In this document: in pieces, positions 8,726 through 18,647 of the stretch
How the letters are laid out: every line of letters starts with the position of its first letter
Numbering within the stretch: position 1 is the stretch's first letter
From: Bacteroidales bacterium
GTDB taxonomy: Bacteria; Bacteroidota; Bacteroidia; Bacteroidales; F082
Direction: 5' to 3'
Length of the DNA: 64,000 bases
NCBI GenBank assembly: GCA_017427985.1
Contig: JAFRRS010000024.1
Span: 79,852 to 143,851, forward strand
Made by a program: the position numbers and the translations under genes
The notes under the pieces: model-generated
The model's input: only the letters and a program-made list of their open reading frames with translations
Told to the model about the DNA's origin: nothing
Databases searched by the model: none

Positions 8726-9060
8726 TTCTTCAGCAGCAGCAAGCGCGCCTCCACCGAATCCATAACCCTTATAAGTAATTGAGGATTAACATCATTGTAA
8801 TATCTCAGGTTTTCTTTAAAAAGAGAGTCGGTGATACCATAATGCGAAAAAAGTGTATCGTAGCCCTCAGTTCTATAAATAGCCGTTTTCTGATTCACAT
8901 TTTTCTTATAACTGATGATTCCCTCCATAATATAAACGTCTGTCATTACGTCAACTAATTGAGGCTCAGTGAGAAGCACATCAGGCGCTTGCCTCTCCTC
9001 CACGCTACTGCAGCCGAAAAAGAAGCAAATCACAAACAATAAAAGAAACGGCTTTTTCAT
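8722..9060 (-). CDS. DUF4296-type lipoprotein
   Basis: A 112-residue lipoprotein: signal peptide [16 protein letters not shown] followed by lipobox cysteine in GCSS. The rest contains LLTEPQLVDVMTDVYIMEG and HYGITDSLFKENLRYYN, the typical pattern of DUF4296, a Bacteroidota family of small helical lipoproteins without known function. The start overlaps the recQ stop by one base, so it is cotranscribed downstream of recQ, and its end overlaps uvrC convergently. Presence beside recQ gives no clue to the role. Confidence 0.8.
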   Translation of the reverse strand: MKKPFLLLFVICFFFGCSSVEERQAPDVLLTEPQLVDVMTDVYIMEGIISYKKNVNQKTAIYRTEGYDTLFSHYGITDSLFKENLRYYNDVNPQLLIRVMDSVEARLLLLKN

Positions 9061-11264
9061 TAGTTTCCAACTTCAGATAAGAACTGAATCCTCATCAGTC
9101 GCACCTCTTCCTCTTCGTATTCATTCTCGCCAAGGGTCTTCATCGCCGTCTCAAGGTCATCGGACTCGGCCTCTTTGAAGTACTGTATGATATCCTCCTG
9201 ATGGTATTCGTCGATGTTGTCGCGAGTGTAATAGCTGATGTCGAGATGCGTTCCGCTTGCCACGATGCTCTCAATTTCAGTCAGAAGCTCGTCAAATTCA
9301 AGATTCTTCGAATAAGCGATGTCTTCAAGCGGAATCTCCTTGTCGATATTTTGTATAATGCTGATTTTCAATGCCGATTTGTTAACGACCGACTTCACGA
9401 CCATATCATTCGGGCGCGTGATGTCGTTTTCCTCGACGTATTCTTTGATAAGCTCGATAAACGGCTGGCCGAATTTCTGCGCCTTTCCAGCACCAACACC
9501 GGCAATCTGCGTCAGTTCCTCCATCGTGATAGGATACTGGATCGCCATGTCTTCCAGCGACGGGTCTTGGAAAATCACAAACGGAGGCAGGTTTTTCTTC
9601 TTTGCGATAGTCTTGCGAAGGTCTTTCAGCATCGAGAACAACGTCTTGTCGGTGCCGGAATCCTTCGAAAGTGCCACTCTTTCCTCATCAAAATCATCGT
9701 CATCGCCCTTGTCGTAATCATGATCCATGGCGACCATCACCGGATATGGTTTCTTCAGGAAGTCCTTGCCTTCTTTCGGTACTTTCAAAATGCCGTAGTT
9801 GTCAATATCCTTTGTAAGTAATTTATTTACAAGGGCTTGACGAATTATCGAAGTCCAATATTTCTCATCGTGGTCGTCACCGGCGCCGAAATATTCGCTG
9901 GTATCATGCTTTGCCGTCTTGATGTCACCAGTCTCCTTACCCGCAAGAAGCTCGGAGATGTGTTTGGTTTTGAACAGCTGTTTTGTCGCCAAAACCGCCT
10001 CGATGACGAGTTTTATATCTTCCTGACCATCAAAACGCACCTTCGGATTAAGGCAGTTGTCGCAAGCGCCGCAATTGTCCTTGTCGTATTCCTCACCGAA
10101 ATAATGCAGCAGCAGTTTGTGGCGGCACACTGGCGATTCGGCGTATGTCACCGTCTCATTGAGCAGCTCGCGTGCAATCTCCTGCTCGGCGACATTCTTG
10201 CCTTTATTGAATTTCTCAAGCTTATGAATGTCTTCATAATCGTAAAACGCGATGCAATTGCCTTCACCGCCGTCACGACCGGCACGTCCCGTCTCCTGAT
10301 AATAGCCTTCAAGACTCTTCGGGATGTCGTGGTGAATCACGAAACGCACATCAGGTTTGTCAATACCCATTCCGAAAGCTATCGTAGCCACAATCACGTC
10401 GACTTCCTCCATAAGGAACTTGTCCTGATTTTCACGACGTGTCTGGCTGTCGAGACCTGCATGGTACGGCAGTGCCTTGATTCCGTTAACTTGAAGAGTT
10501 TCAGCGAGTTCCTCAACTTTTTTACGGCTAAGTGTGTAAACGATTCCCGATTTTCCAGGATTGTTTTTGATATATTTTATAATGTCTTTTACGACATCTT
10601 TTGTCTTGGGTCTTACCTCATAATAAAGATTCGGACGGTCGAACGACGACTTGAAAATCTTCGCATCGGTAATCTCGAGGTTTTTCATGATGTCGTTCTG
10701 CACTTTCACCGTGGCTGTTGCGGTAAGGGCGATGACTGGCAGTTTAGGATTGATGGCATTGATAATCGGACGCAGACGGCGGTACTCTGGACGGAAGTCA
10801 TGACCCCATTCCGAGATACAATGCGCCTCGTCGATGGCGAAAAATGAAATGTTCAGACCGCGCAGAAACTCCAGCGTCTCCTCCTTCGTCAACGATTCCG
10901 GAGCCACATACAGCAGCTTCGTCTTCTTGCTAACGAGGTCTTCGCGCACCTGCATAAGTTCCGCTTTCGACAGCGATGAATTCATCACGTGGGCGATTCC
11001 GGTGTCGGCGCCAAAGTTGCGAAGCATGTCAACCTGGTTTTTCATCAAGGCAATAAGAGGTGAAACCACTATTGTTGTCCCCTCACTAATCAGGGCAGGC
11101 AGCTGATAGCATAATGACTTACCACCACCCGTAGGCATGAGAACAAAGGTGTTGTTGCCCGCGAGAATGCTTTTGATGATGGCTTTCTGATTGCCTTTGA
11201 ACTGGTCAAATCCAAAGACATTCTTCAACAAATCATATAAACTTTTTTCATCAATTTTTGCCAT
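9060..11264 (-). CDS. recQ: ATP-dependent DNA helicase RecQ
   Basis: A 3'-5' DNA helicase of recombination and replication-fork repair. The 734 residues hold the helicase core with Walker [15 protein letters not shown] near 45, DEAH box [18 protein letters not shown] near 140, motif [18 protein letters not shown] and motif [14 protein letters not shown]. The zinc site follows ([18 protein letters not shown]), then a winged helix and an HRDC domain ([14 protein letters not shown]). About 100 extra C-terminal residues with a winged-helix look and an acidic stretch complete it, making it longer than the E. coli enzyme but normal for Bacteroidota. Start at the first ATG; the DUF4296 gene follows with a one-base overlap. 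Confidence 0.96.
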   Translation of the reverse strand: MAKIDEKSLYDLLKNVFGFDQFKGNQKAIIKSILAGNNTFVLMPTGGGKSLCYQLPALISEGTTIVVSPLIALMKNQVDMLRNFGADTGIAHVMNSSLSKAELMQVREDLVSKKTKLLYVAPESLTKEETLEFLRGLNISFFAIDEAHCISEWGHDFRPEYRRLRPIINAINPKLPVIALTATATVKVQNDIMKNLEITDAKIFKSSFDRPNLYYEVRPKTKDVVKDIIKYIKNNPGKSGIVYTLSRKKVEELAETLQVNGIKALPYHAGLDSQTRRENQDKFLMEEVDVIVATIAFGMGIDKPDVRFVIHHDIPKSLEGYYQETGRAGRDGGEGNCIAFYDYEDIHKLEKFNKGKNVAEQEIARELLNETVTYAESPVCRHKLLLHYFGEEYDKDNCGACDNCLNPKVRFDGQEDIKLVIEAVLATKQLFKTKHISELLAGKETGDIKTAKHDTSEYFGAGDDHDEKYWTSIIRQALVNKLLTKDIDNYGILKVPKEGKDFLKKPYPVMVAMDHDYDKGDDDDFDEERVALSKDSGTDKTLFSMLKDLRKTIAKKKNLPPFVIFQDPSLEDMAIQYPITMEELTQIAGVGAGKAQKFGQPFIELIKEYVEENDITRPNDMVVKSVVNKSALKISIIQNIDKEIPLEDIAYSKNLEFDELLTEIESIVASGTHLDISYYTRDNIDEYHQEDIIQYFKEAESDDLETAMKTLGENEYEEEEVRLMRIQFLSEVGN

Positions 11265-11289
11265 AGTTAATGCATTTAAAAATAATCCT

Positions 11290-11297
11290 TATCTTTG
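11290..11297 (+). promoter_or_regulatory. -7 box upstream of kdsD
   Basis: TATCTTTG fits TAnnTTTG; the leader would be about 65 nt. No TTTG at the right distance upstream. Confidence 0.5.
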
Positions 11298-11365
11298 CAT
11301 CGTTATTTTTACAAAGTTATAACTTTTAGTTTTAAATAAACAAGAAAATTTTAAAAAAATTTTTG

Positions 11366-12325
11366 ATGATGGAAAATTTACGCGATATTGCACTGCAAGT
11401 CATTGATAATGAAGCTAATTCGATATTAGGATTAAAGGAGCTTCTCACCGATGATTTCGAAAAAGTAGTCGAATTAATCTATAATTCGAAGGGCAATGTC
11501 ATTGTCACCGGCATTGGAAAAAGTGCAAATATAGCGCAAAAAATCGTTGCGACACTCAATTCGACAGGCACCACTTCCGTCTTCATGCACGCCGCCGACG
11601 CGATACATGGCGACCTCGGCATCATTCGCGACAACGACGTGGTGATTGCGGTGTCGAAAAGCGGCGAAACACCAGAGATAAAAGTCCTCATACCTTTAAT
11701 AAAAATAAGGAAAAACAAACTTGTCGCCATCGTCGGCAACAGAAAATCATATCTGGCGAGCCAGGCGGACTACGTGCTTGACACCACGGTGCCTCGCGAG
11801 GCGTGTCCCAACAACCTCGCCCCGACAAGCAGCACCACGGCCCAGCTCGTAATGGGCGACGCGATGGCGGTGGCGTTGCTGAAAATGCGCGGATTCACCG
11901 CAAACGACTTCGCCAAGTTCCACCCAGGCGGCTCCCTCGGCAAACGCCTCTACCTCACCGTTGGCGACATCTGCGTCAAAAACGGACTGCCACAGGTGAA
12001 ACCAGACGACATCATGACACAGGCTATCATCGAGATTTCAGAGAAGATGCTCGGTGCCGCCGCAGTGATTGACAACAACCGCCTCGTGGGCATCGTCACC
12101 GACGGCGACCTGCGCCGCATGCTCATGCGCCACCCCAACATCGAAGCCGTTCACGTTGTCGACATCATGACGAAAAACCCGACCACGATTGAGAAATCAT
12201 CACACGTCGCCGACGCGCTCAACATCATGCAAAGCAAAGAAATATCAGTGCTTCCGGTGATGGAAAACGACCAGTATGTGGGAATGATTCATATTCACGA
12301 CATTATCAAGGAAGGAATTTTATAA
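11366..12325 (+). CDS. kdsD: D-arabinose 5-phosphate isomerase
   Basis: Converts ribulose 5-phosphate to arabinose 5-phosphate, first step towards the Kdo sugar of lipopolysaccharide. In 319 residues there is an N-terminal SIS domain (VTGIGKSANIAQKIV, HAADAIHGDLGI, AVSKSGETPE) and two CBS domains in the last 120 residues (VGDICVKNGLPQV, VGIVTDGDLRR, VVDIMTKNPTTI). FHPGGSLGKRL is a family hallmark. Two ATGs stand in tandem (11366, 11369); the first is taken, and the upstream in-frame TTG is rejected. The stop overlaps the lptB ATG by one base, putting Kdo synthesis and lipopolysaccharide export in one operon, as in many Gram-negatives. KpsF-type paralogues would look the same. Confidence 0.93.
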   Translation: MMENLRDIALQVIDNEANSILGLKELLTDDFEKVVELIYNSKGNVIVTGIGKSANIAQKIVATLNSTGTTSVFMHAADAIHGDLGIIRDNDVVIAVSKSGETPEIKVLIPLIKIRKNKLVAIVGNRKSYLASQADYVLDTTVPREACPNNLAPTSSTTAQLVMGDAMAVALLKMRGFTANDFAKFHPGGSLGKRLYLTVGDICVKNGLPQVKPDDIMTQAIIEISEKMLGAAAVIDNNRLVGIVTDGDLRRMLMRHPNIEAVHVVDIMTKNPTTIEKSSHVADALNIMQSKEISVLPVMENDQYVGMIHIHDIIKEGIL

Positions 12326-13062
12326 TGTTACTCAGAACCGACACATTAGTTAAGAAATACAAGCAGCGCACAGTCGTCAAAGGCGTGAGCATCGAGGTGA
12401 ACCAAGGCGAGATTGTCGGACTTTTGGGACCTAACGGTGCCGGCAAAACGACCACGTTTTACATGATTGTGGGTCTCATCAAGCCTTTCTCGGGTCATGT
12501 TTACCTTGATAACAATGAGATTACGAAATTCCCGATGTACAAACGCGCCCAGCTCGGTATCGGCTATCTGGCACAAGAGGCGTCGGTGTTCCGCCAGATG
12601 TCGGTGGAGGACAACATCTACTCGGTGATGCAGTTCAAGAAAGACTTCACGAAGGAGCAGCGAGCCGCCAAGCTCGAGTCGCTTCTCGACGAGTTCGGAC
12701 TGCAGCACATCAGAAAGAGCAAAGGCATCCAGCTTTCAGGCGGCGAGCGCCGTCGCTGCGAGATAGCGCGCGCCCTCGCCATCGACCCTAAATTCATCCT
12801 ACTCGACGAGCCTTTCGCCGGCGTCGACCCCATCGCCGTGGAAGACATCCAGCGCGTGGTGGCGAAACTAAAGACAAAGAACATCGGCGTGCTCATCACC
12901 GACCACAACGCCAACGAGACGCTGTCAATCACCGACCGCGCCTATCTCGTTTTTGAAGGTCAGCTTCTCAAAGCAGGCACGCCTGAAGAACTCGCCAGCG
13001 ACCCTGTCGTGCGCAGCCATTATCTCGGCTCTAACTTTGAATTAAGAAAAAAGGAATTCTAA
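12325..13062 (+). CDS. lptB: Lipopolysaccharide export ABC transporter ATPase
   Basis: The cytoplasmic ATPase that powers extraction of lipopolysaccharide from the inner membrane with LptFG and LptC. The 245 residues contain Walker A GPNGAGKTTTFYMIVG, the LptB-typical GIGYLAQEASVFRQMSVEDN, signature LSGGERRRCEIARAL, Walker B FILLDEPFAGVDPIAV and the switch histidine in ITDHN. The start overlaps the kdsD stop. Its convergent neighbour ends 4 bp after it. The membrane partners lptF/lptG are not in the window. Confidence 0.96.
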   Translation: MLLRTDTLVKKYKQRTVVKGVSIEVNQGEIVGLLGPNGAGKTTTFYMIVGLIKPFSGHVYLDNNEITKFPMYKRAQLGIGYLAQEASVFRQMSVEDNIYSVMQFKKDFTKEQRAAKLESLLDEFGLQHIRKSKGIQLSGGERRRCEIARALAIDPKFILLDEPFAGVDPIAVEDIQRVVAKLKTKNIGVLITDHNANETLSITDRAYLVFEGQLLKAGTPEELASDPVVRSHYLGSNFELRKKEF

Positions 13063-13066
13063 AATT

Positions 13067-14308
13067 TTATTCCACACTCCTGAATATCAACAGGTTAACT
13101 TTATTCCTGTCATAAACATCATTCGCCACCTCAAGAAGGTCGGCTGACGTTATCTTTTCCAGTTTCGCGATAGTCTCTGGCAAAGTCTCAATATGCTCCT
13201 CATAAAAACCCGCCCTCACCATGCTGAGAAGGTCGTTCATTCCCGACTCGTTGCTCAACGCCACCTGCCCTATCAGCTGTTTCTTGGCATTCGAGAGCTG
13301 CAAAGTGCCGAGTTTCTGCGTCATAAGCTTGTTCAACTCCTTATAAACCAACTCCACGGAACGTTCCTGCGAATGCGGGTCAACACCTATATAAATGGTG
13401 TAATTGCCAGTATCGGAATACGCATTGTATTGAGACTCAATGGTATACGCAAAGCCATATTTCTCCCGGATGTTGAGATTAAGCCTCGAATTCATAGCAG
13501 GGCCGCCTAGGATATTGTTCAAAAGAATCATTTTCAGCTTCCTGCTGTCATTGTAATGATATGCGAGCCCGCCCATGATGACGTGCGTCAGATGATTGTT
13601 GCGCACCTCAGTCCTTGAAGCCGTCTGGTTTGGGACAAATGGAATCCTCTCGTAAGGGATTGCATCACCTTGATAATCAGCGAAATACTTGTATGAGAGC
13701 TTTGAGAACTCTTCAAAAGAAATATTGCCGATGCACGCCAGCACCATCCTGTCGGGAGCGTAATGCTGTTTTTGGAACTTCACGATGTCGTTGCGGGTGT
13801 AACCGCTCACCAAGTCAATGGTTCCCAATATGTTACGTCCAAGCTGATGACCTTTGTACAAAAGATTCTCAAACTCGTCGTAAATCTCATCGGCAGGCGA
13901 ATCGCGGTAAGAGTTTATCTCGTCGAGGATAACCTCTTTTTCCTTTTCCATCTCGTTTTCAGGAAAGGTGCTGTTGAACATGACATCGGCGAAAAGGTCC
14001 ATCGCCTTGTTGATATGTTCTTTGAGAAAGGACGCATGGATACACGTTTCTTCCTTGGTAGTGAACGCGTTAAGGTCGCCGCCGACGTTTTCGAGGCAGC
14101 TCAGGATATGATAAGCCTTGCGGCGTTTGGTGCCTTTAAAAGCCATGTGCTCGATGAAATGCGCGAGGCCGTTCTCATTCTCCTTCTCGTCGCGCATTCC
14201 CGCGTTGACCATGAGTGCCAAATGCGACAATTCACCAGCGCGGTGCCGGTGAATTATCTTTATTCCATTAGGTAAAACTGCCTGTGAGATTATCTTTTCT
14301 TCTGACAT
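13067..14308 (-). CDS. M16-family zinc peptidase
   Basis: A pitrilysin/insulinase-type peptidase of 413 residues. The inverted zinc motif HFIEH is at residues 50-54 (H, E and H all present), with the distal glutamate in KEVILDEINSYRDSP. The C-terminal half (LGGPAMNSRLNLNIREKYGFAYTIES) is the inactive M16 fold with the conserved R-Y pair. No signal peptide, so probably cytoplasmic, as in the processing-peptidase-like group of bacteria. The ATG at 14308 is chosen because it sits one base after the stop of the upstream lipoprotein gene; a start at 14338 would overlap that gene by 29 bases. Substrate unknown. Confidence 0.92.
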   Translation of the reverse strand: MSEEKIISQAVLPNGIKIIHRHRAGELSHLALMVNAGMRDEKENENGLAHFIEHMAFKGTKRRKAYHILSCLENVGGDLNAFTTKEETCIHASFLKEHINKAMDLFADVMFNSTFPENEMEKEKEVILDEINSYRDSPADEIYDEFENLLYKGHQLGRNILGTIDLVSGYTRNDIVKFQKQHYAPDRMVLACIGNISFEEFSKLSYKYFADYQGDAIPYERIPFVPNQTASRTEVRNNHLTHVIMGGLAYHYNDSRKLKMILLNNILGGPAMNSRLNLNIREKYGFAYTIESQYNAYSDTGNYTIYIGVDPHSQERSVELVYKELNKLMTQKLGTLQLSNAKKQLIGQVALSNESGMNDLLSMVRAGFYEEHIETLPETIAKLEKITSADLLEVANDVYDRNKVNLLIFRSVE

Positions 14309-14309
14309 T

Positions 14310-15080
14310 TTAGTGTTTTCTGAACATTTTGAACGCATCCTCTTCCGACACCATTATCTCCTCATCAAACCAATTTTTCTTGCCCATCCAAGCAGTATCT
14401 TCTGAAACGCCGTCGTAATCGCCGAGGATACGATATGAATTTACCGGAGCGAGGTCAGGGTTGCCGCTCGTCTCAAGCAAAATCACAGCCACCTTGAAGT
14501 CACGGACACATGGCGTGCCACCTTTAACATCCCATTTTCCAGTGAAAATCGTCGATTGTTCCGCATAATATCCGTTATGATAAGCCTTTGTAAGATAATA
14601 ACATGCGAATCTATCACCATCACCGACAACATTGATTTTCCTTCTCACCTCCTCATAATAATCTTCTTCTTCATCATCCCATTGCTTACCAAAGAAATCA
14701 ATTTTATGCTTGCCATCGTCATTTGTAAAGTTGTAAAAAGCCACATAACGGTCATTGTAAAACGAGACGGTGTCGTTTTCAATTGTGGAATACAGCAATG
14801 CATGAGGATGCGACACGAAAGAGCCCGTCACCGCAGGAGGATTCTCACCTGATGGGATATCAATCCATTGTGTTACGCTCGAAACCAAAGTGTCAGGAAG
14901 GACACTCGCAGGCAGAACTCCACCTACTTCCGGATCTGGTGAAATAACCTCTGTCGGAGGATAAGGATTCGGCTCAGGTTCCGGGTCCGGATCCTTGCCT
15001 TTGCACGAGACAAAAGCCATTGTTACAACACATAACAAAGCCAATACATTCAACAAAAAAGCGTTATTTTTTCTTTTCAT
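14310..15080 (-). CDS. Lipoprotein of unknown function with acidic proline linker
   Basis: 256 residues from the ATG at 15080; an earlier in-frame ATG would place extra residues before the signal peptide. The signal sequence ends in a lipobox cysteine (AFVSCKGK). A short D/P/E linker (KDPDPEPEPNPYPP) follows, as in many outer-membrane lipoproteins of the phylum. The body has beta-strand-like segments (HALLYSTIENDTVSFYNDRYVAFY, cut short here by its own repeats of Y/F) and no motif I recognise. A -7 box lies about 28 nt upstream. It is followed after one base by the M16 peptidase gene, so the two may be made together; nothing more can be inferred. Confidence 0.75.
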   Translation of the reverse strand: MKRKNNAFLLNVLALLCVVTMAFVSCKGKDPDPEPEPNPYPPTEVISPDPEVGGVLPASVLPDTLVSSVTQWIDIPSGENPPAVTGSFVSHPHALLYSTIENDTVSFYNDRYVAFYNFTNDDGKHKIDFFGKQWDDEEEDYYEEVRRKINVVGDGDRFACYYLTKAYHNGYYAEQSTIFTGKWDVKGGTPCVRDFKVAVILLETSGNPDLAPVNSYRILGDYDGVSEDTAWMGKKNWFDEEIMVSEEDAFKMFRKH

Positions 15081-15107
15081 AAAGCCTAAATTTTTAAATT
15101 CAATTTG

Positions 15108-15115
15108 CAAAATTA
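15108..15115 (-). promoter_or_regulatory. -7 box of the lipoprotein/M16 peptidase operon
   Basis: On the minus strand TAATTTTG fits TAnnTTTG, about 28 nt before the ATG. Confidence 0.55.
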
Positions 15116-15178
15116 GCATTATTTTTTAAATAAATAAACATTTTTTCAAAATAATAAACGAAAAACCAAAACGTTTAG

Positions 15179-15186
15179 TATATTTG
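15179..15186 (+). promoter_or_regulatory. -7 box of the beta-barrel gene
   Basis: TATATTTG, 22 nt before the ATG at 15209; divergent from the lipoprotein promoter. Confidence 0.55.
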
Positions 15187-15208
15187 CAGTTAATAATTTT
15201 CTTTTATC

Positions 15209-15976
15209 ATGAAATGTAAATATCTGATTATCATATTATTACTAATAACGCCATTTTTGGTGAAAGCCCAGCAGGACATAAAAAGCGAGCATATTCACAC
15301 ATGGATGTTTGAGGTCACATACGCCTATCAGTTCCCAGGCAAGGACACAAAAGTGCTTTATGACAACAACAACGCCATCGGTGGCAGCGTCATTTACAAG
15401 TCGAGAAGCAACTGGGTTTTCAGCTTCAACGGCAATTTCATCTCCGGCAACAACGTGAACATCACGAGAGAGGAGCTTTTTGGCGACATCCTCGACAACA
15501 ACGGCGAGATTATCACCGGCGACGGCATTTACGGCAGCTACGCGCTTTTTGAGAGAGGAGCACATTTCCAGGCAAGAGTCGGAAAGATTTTCCCAGTGCT
15601 TTCGCCAAATCCGAACTGCGGTTTCTTTGTACAAGGTGGCTTGGGATATTTATTCAACAGGGTCAGATGCGAGTTTGGCTCGTACGCCTCGCCACCGCCG
15701 GCATTGGCAGGCGATTACCTTTACGGCTACGACAGGATGCGCGGCGGCTTCGCATGGTCGGGAGAAATAGGCTATATTTTCCTGAGCAACTCTCGCATCT
15801 TCAACTTCTCGCTTTCCCTTGAATTCACTCAGGCTTACACAAAATCAATGCGCCAATGGGATTTCAAACTGATGGAAAAAGACAACAATCTCTATATTGA
15901 CCAATATGTCGGAATCAGAGCCGCAATCTACATCCCGACATACAAGAGAAAACCGGCAGAGTTTTATTACTACTAA
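15209..15976 (+). CDS. Outer-membrane beta-barrel protein, unknown function
   Basis: 255 residues with signal peptide (MKCKYLIIILLLITPFLVKAQQ) and alternating amphipathic strands rich in Y, F and G (FEVTYAYQFPG, GGSVIYKSRSNWVFSFNG, FFVQGGLGYLFNRV, AWSGEIGYIF, FNFSLSLEFTQAY, YVGIRAAIYIP), the pattern of an 8-10 strand outer-membrane barrel. The family could not be named. Just 11 bp separate it from waaA, so it is likely transcribed with the Kdo transferase gene; a link to the lipopolysaccharide layer is tempting but unproven. Confidence 0.72.
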   Translation: MKCKYLIIILLLITPFLVKAQQDIKSEHIHTWMFEVTYAYQFPGKDTKVLYDNNNAIGGSVIYKSRSNWVFSFNGNFISGNNVNITREELFGDILDNNGEIITGDGIYGSYALFERGAHFQARVGKIFPVLSPNPNCGFFVQGGLGYLFNRVRCEFGSYASPPPALAGDYLYGYDRMRGGFAWSGEIGYIFLSNSRIFNFSLSLEFTQAYTKSMRQWDFKLMEKDNNLYIDQYVGIRAAIYIPTYKRKPAEFYYY

Positions 15977-15987
15977 TTTTTGAATCT

Positions 15988-17217
15988 ATGAGATCAATAT
16001 ACACATTTTTTGTAAGATGCTATACTGGATTAATCCTCTTAGCTGCATTTTTGGGAAATAAAAAGGCGATTTTATGGCGCGACGGCCGTAAAAACCAATG
16101 GGATAAGCTGAAATCAGACAATCCTAACGAAAAATGGATCTGGATGCATGTTTCGTCACTTGGCGAGTTTGAGCAGGGACTTCCAATCATCGAGGCTCTG
16201 AAACGCGACTATCCGCAGTACAAACTTCTTCTCACCTTCTTCTCGCCATCAGGATATGAAGTGAAAAAAGACTTCCCTCTTGCCGACAAGGTCGCGTATC
16301 TTCCACAAGACACAATGAAAAACGCAAGACGTCTCGTGAAGAGTTTCAAATTCAAGGCTGCGTTTTTCGTCAAATATGAGTTCTGGTTCAATTACATTGC
16401 AGCATTGAAAGAAAAGCGCATACCGCTGTTCTACATCTCTACATTGCTGCGTCCGAACCAGTATTTCTTCAAACCTTGGGGCTCTTGGTTCAGAAAACAC
16501 TTCCGCAAGGTGAAGTTTTTCTTCACACAAAACAATGAAACCGCTTACCTCCTCGACAAAATGGGCATCGACAATGTGACAATTGCAGGCGACACGCGTT
16601 TCGACAGGGTTTATTCCATCGCCCAACAGGCACAACGCTTCCCTGATATCGAAGAGTTTATCGGCGACAGGAAATGTATCATCGCGGGCAGCAGCTGGCC
16701 ATCAGACGAACGGCTTCTTTACAACTTCATCGAAGAAATGCCTGACGATTATTGCTTCATAATGGTGCCGCACGACATTTCCGACACACATATCAAACAA
16801 ATCGAATCGCATCTCAAAGACTATCAGCTTTATACCAATTTGGACAACAATATCAAATCCAAAACATTGGTAATCAACAAAATAGGAATATTGTCAAAGA
16901 TTTACAGATACGCACGGTTCGCATACATCGGTGCCGGTTTCTACGACGGAATCCACAACATCCAGGAAGCCATTGTCTTTGATGTTCCCGTTGTTTTCGG
17001 TCCGAAATACCATGATTTTGAAGAGGCAGTCGACCTTGTCAAGCTGAAAGGCGCGTTTGTGATAAACAACCAGCACGAGCTTGAAGATACGTTCTACAAA
17101 TTCATCAACGACGAGGAATTTTATGAGAAAGCGGCGAAAATCTGCCACAACTACGTTGAAAAGAAAATCGGTGCCACAGATACAATCATGAGGGTTTTGG
17201 AGGGATTCTTATCATGA
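15988..17217 (+). CDS. waaA: 3-deoxy-D-manno-octulosonic acid transferase
   Basis: Transfers Kdo from CMP-Kdo to the lipid A precursor at the inner membrane. The 409 residues fit the family. An N-terminal hydrophobic stretch (CYTGLILLAAFLG) anchors it, the motif HVSSLGEFEQG holds the catalytic glutamate, and the C-terminal GT-B half has YIGAGFYDGIHNIQEAIVF and VVFGPKYHDFEEA for the CMP side. Together with kdsD about 4.6 kb away this supports a Kdo-containing lipid A. The stop overlaps the pepA ATG by 4 bases (ATGA). Confidence 0.94.
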   Translation: MRSIYTFFVRCYTGLILLAAFLGNKKAILWRDGRKNQWDKLKSDNPNEKWIWMHVSSLGEFEQGLPIIEALKRDYPQYKLLLTFFSPSGYEVKKDFPLADKVAYLPQDTMKNARRLVKSFKFKAAFFVKYEFWFNYIAALKEKRIPLFYISTLLRPNQYFFKPWGSWFRKHFRKVKFFFTQNNETAYLLDKMGIDNVTIAGDTRFDRVYSIAQQAQRFPDIEEFIGDRKCIIAGSSWPSDERLLYNFIEEMPDDYCFIMVPHDISDTHIKQIESHLKDYQLYTNLDNNIKSKTLVINKIGILSKIYRYARFAYIGAGFYDGIHNIQEAIVFDVPVVFGPKYHDFEEAVDLVKLKGAFVINNQHELEDTFYKFINDEEFYEKAAKICHNYVEKKIGATDTIMRVLEGFLS

Positions 17218-18647
17218 CAACATTAAAATTTAGAAATGATGACAAGGTAAATGCCAATGTTTTCATTTTGGATTCGGTAGAAAATATTGACAAAATCGGT
17301 CTGCGTGAAGACGAAGCAAACCATGTCAGGAAATCATACGATGACGACAAGAATAAAACAGTCGTAATCAACAGATACACAGATTGTTATCACATATTTT
17401 TCATTGACAGCGAAGACTCTGAGAACAAGTTCATGGAGCAATGCCGCAGAAAAGGCGCTTCGATATGCAAGTGGCTGAACGCCAACAAATACGAAGAGGT
17501 TCTGATTCAAAACATCGGTGGAAAACGCTGCGTGAAGATGGGCACAGCCGAAGGCATGATGCTCGCCAACTACGAGTTCAACAAATACAAGACCGACGCC
17601 AAGGCTAACACTTTGAAAACCATCTATTTCCTTGAAGGCACTGCTTGCGACGACTGCGTCGAGAAACTCAACATCACGGTTGAAGCCACCTTGATGGCAC
17701 GCGACCTCGTGAATGAACCCGTCAACAAGCTCAACGCCGAGAAACTCGCCGAGTTCATCAGTGATAAAGTGCGTTCTGTGGGCGGAAACGCTGAGGTTTT
17801 CAACAAAAAGAAAATCGAGGCGCTGAAGATGGGCGGTCTGCTAGCTGTCAATGCCGGAAGCATCGACGAGCCGACGTTTACGATTCTCGAATGGAAACCT
17901 GAGAATCCTGTCAATGAGAAACCTATTGTTTTGGTTGGCAAAGGCATCGTCTTTGACACTGGCGGCTACAACCTGAAGCCATCGTCGGTGATGAACGACA
18001 TGAAAGACGACATGTCGGGCGCCGCTACGGTGGCATGCACCGTTTATGCTGTGGCGAAGGCCAAACTGCCTGTTCACGTCATCGCTCTCGTGCCTGCCAC
18101 CGACAACCGCATTGACGGCAACGCACGCGTCACCGGTGACATCATCACGATGTACGACGGCACCACGGTGGAGGTTCTGAACACCGACGCCGAAGGTCGT
18201 CTCATCCTCGCCGACGCACTCGCATACGCCAAGAAATACGACCCGATGATGGTGTTCGACTTCGCGACGCTGACAGGAGCGGCATCATACGCCATCGGAC
18301 CTGTCGCGACAGTGGCGATGGAACACGACGCAGAAGAAATCTACAAACAGCTTGAAGCTGTCGGCGAACGCGTCTACGAACGTCTCGTTAAGTTCCCGAT
18401 GTTTGAGGAATACGACGAACTTATCAAGTCAGACCTTGCCGACATCAAGAATATTGGCGGGAAATACGGCGGTGCCATCACAGCAGGCAAGTTCCTTGAG
18501 CATTTCACCGACTATCCGTGGGTGCATTTCGACATTGCCGGAACAGCGTTCCTCGAGAAACCAGAACACTACAAGCCGTCAGGCGGCACTGGAATCCATG
18601 TGCGTCTGCTGATGCGGTTTTTCAGGGATATGGTGAAGAAAGACTAA
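17214..18647 (+). CDS. pepA: Leucyl aminopeptidase, M17 family
   Basis: Cytoplasmic dimetal aminopeptidase releasing N-terminal residues. Of 477 residues the first 150 are the poorly conserved macro-like domain. The catalytic half has LVGKGIVFDTGGYNLKP with the metal-binding lysine and aspartate, MKDDMSGAATV, the signature NTDAEGRLILADALAY at about 322-337 and DFATLTGAA. The late glycine-rich YGGAITAGKFLEHF and AGTAFLEKP are typical too. Metal ligands and the bicarbonate-site arginine are all present. Its start overlaps waaA, its end overlaps the facing tadA gene by 4 bp. Confidence 0.95.
   Translation: MTTLKFRNDDKVNANVFILDSVENIDKIGLREDEANHVRKSYDDDKNKTVVINRYTDCYHIFFIDSEDSENKFMEQCRRKGASICKWLNANKYEEVLIQNIGGKRCVKMGTAEGMMLANYEFNKYKTDAKANTLKTIYFLEGTACDDCVEKLNITVEATLMARDLVNEPVNKLNAEKLAEFISDKVRSVGGNAEVFNKKKIEALKMGGLLAVNAGSIDEPTFTILEWKPENPVNEKPIVLVGKGIVFDTGGYNLKPSSVMNDMKDDMSGAATVACTVYAVAKAKLPVHVIALVPATDNRIDGNARVTGDIITMYDGTTVEVLNTDAEGRLILADALAYAKKYDPMMVFDFATLTGAASYAIGPVATVAMEHDAEEIYKQLEAVGERVYERLVKFPMFEEYDELIKSDLADIKNIGGKYGGAITAGKFLEHFTDYPWVHFDIAGTAFLEKPEHYKPSGGTGIHVRLLMRFFRDMVKKD

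Noticed and set aside
9837..10847. Long plus-strand open frame opposite recQ
   Set aside because: Antisense shadow of recQ, whose helicase motifs are all on the minus strand.
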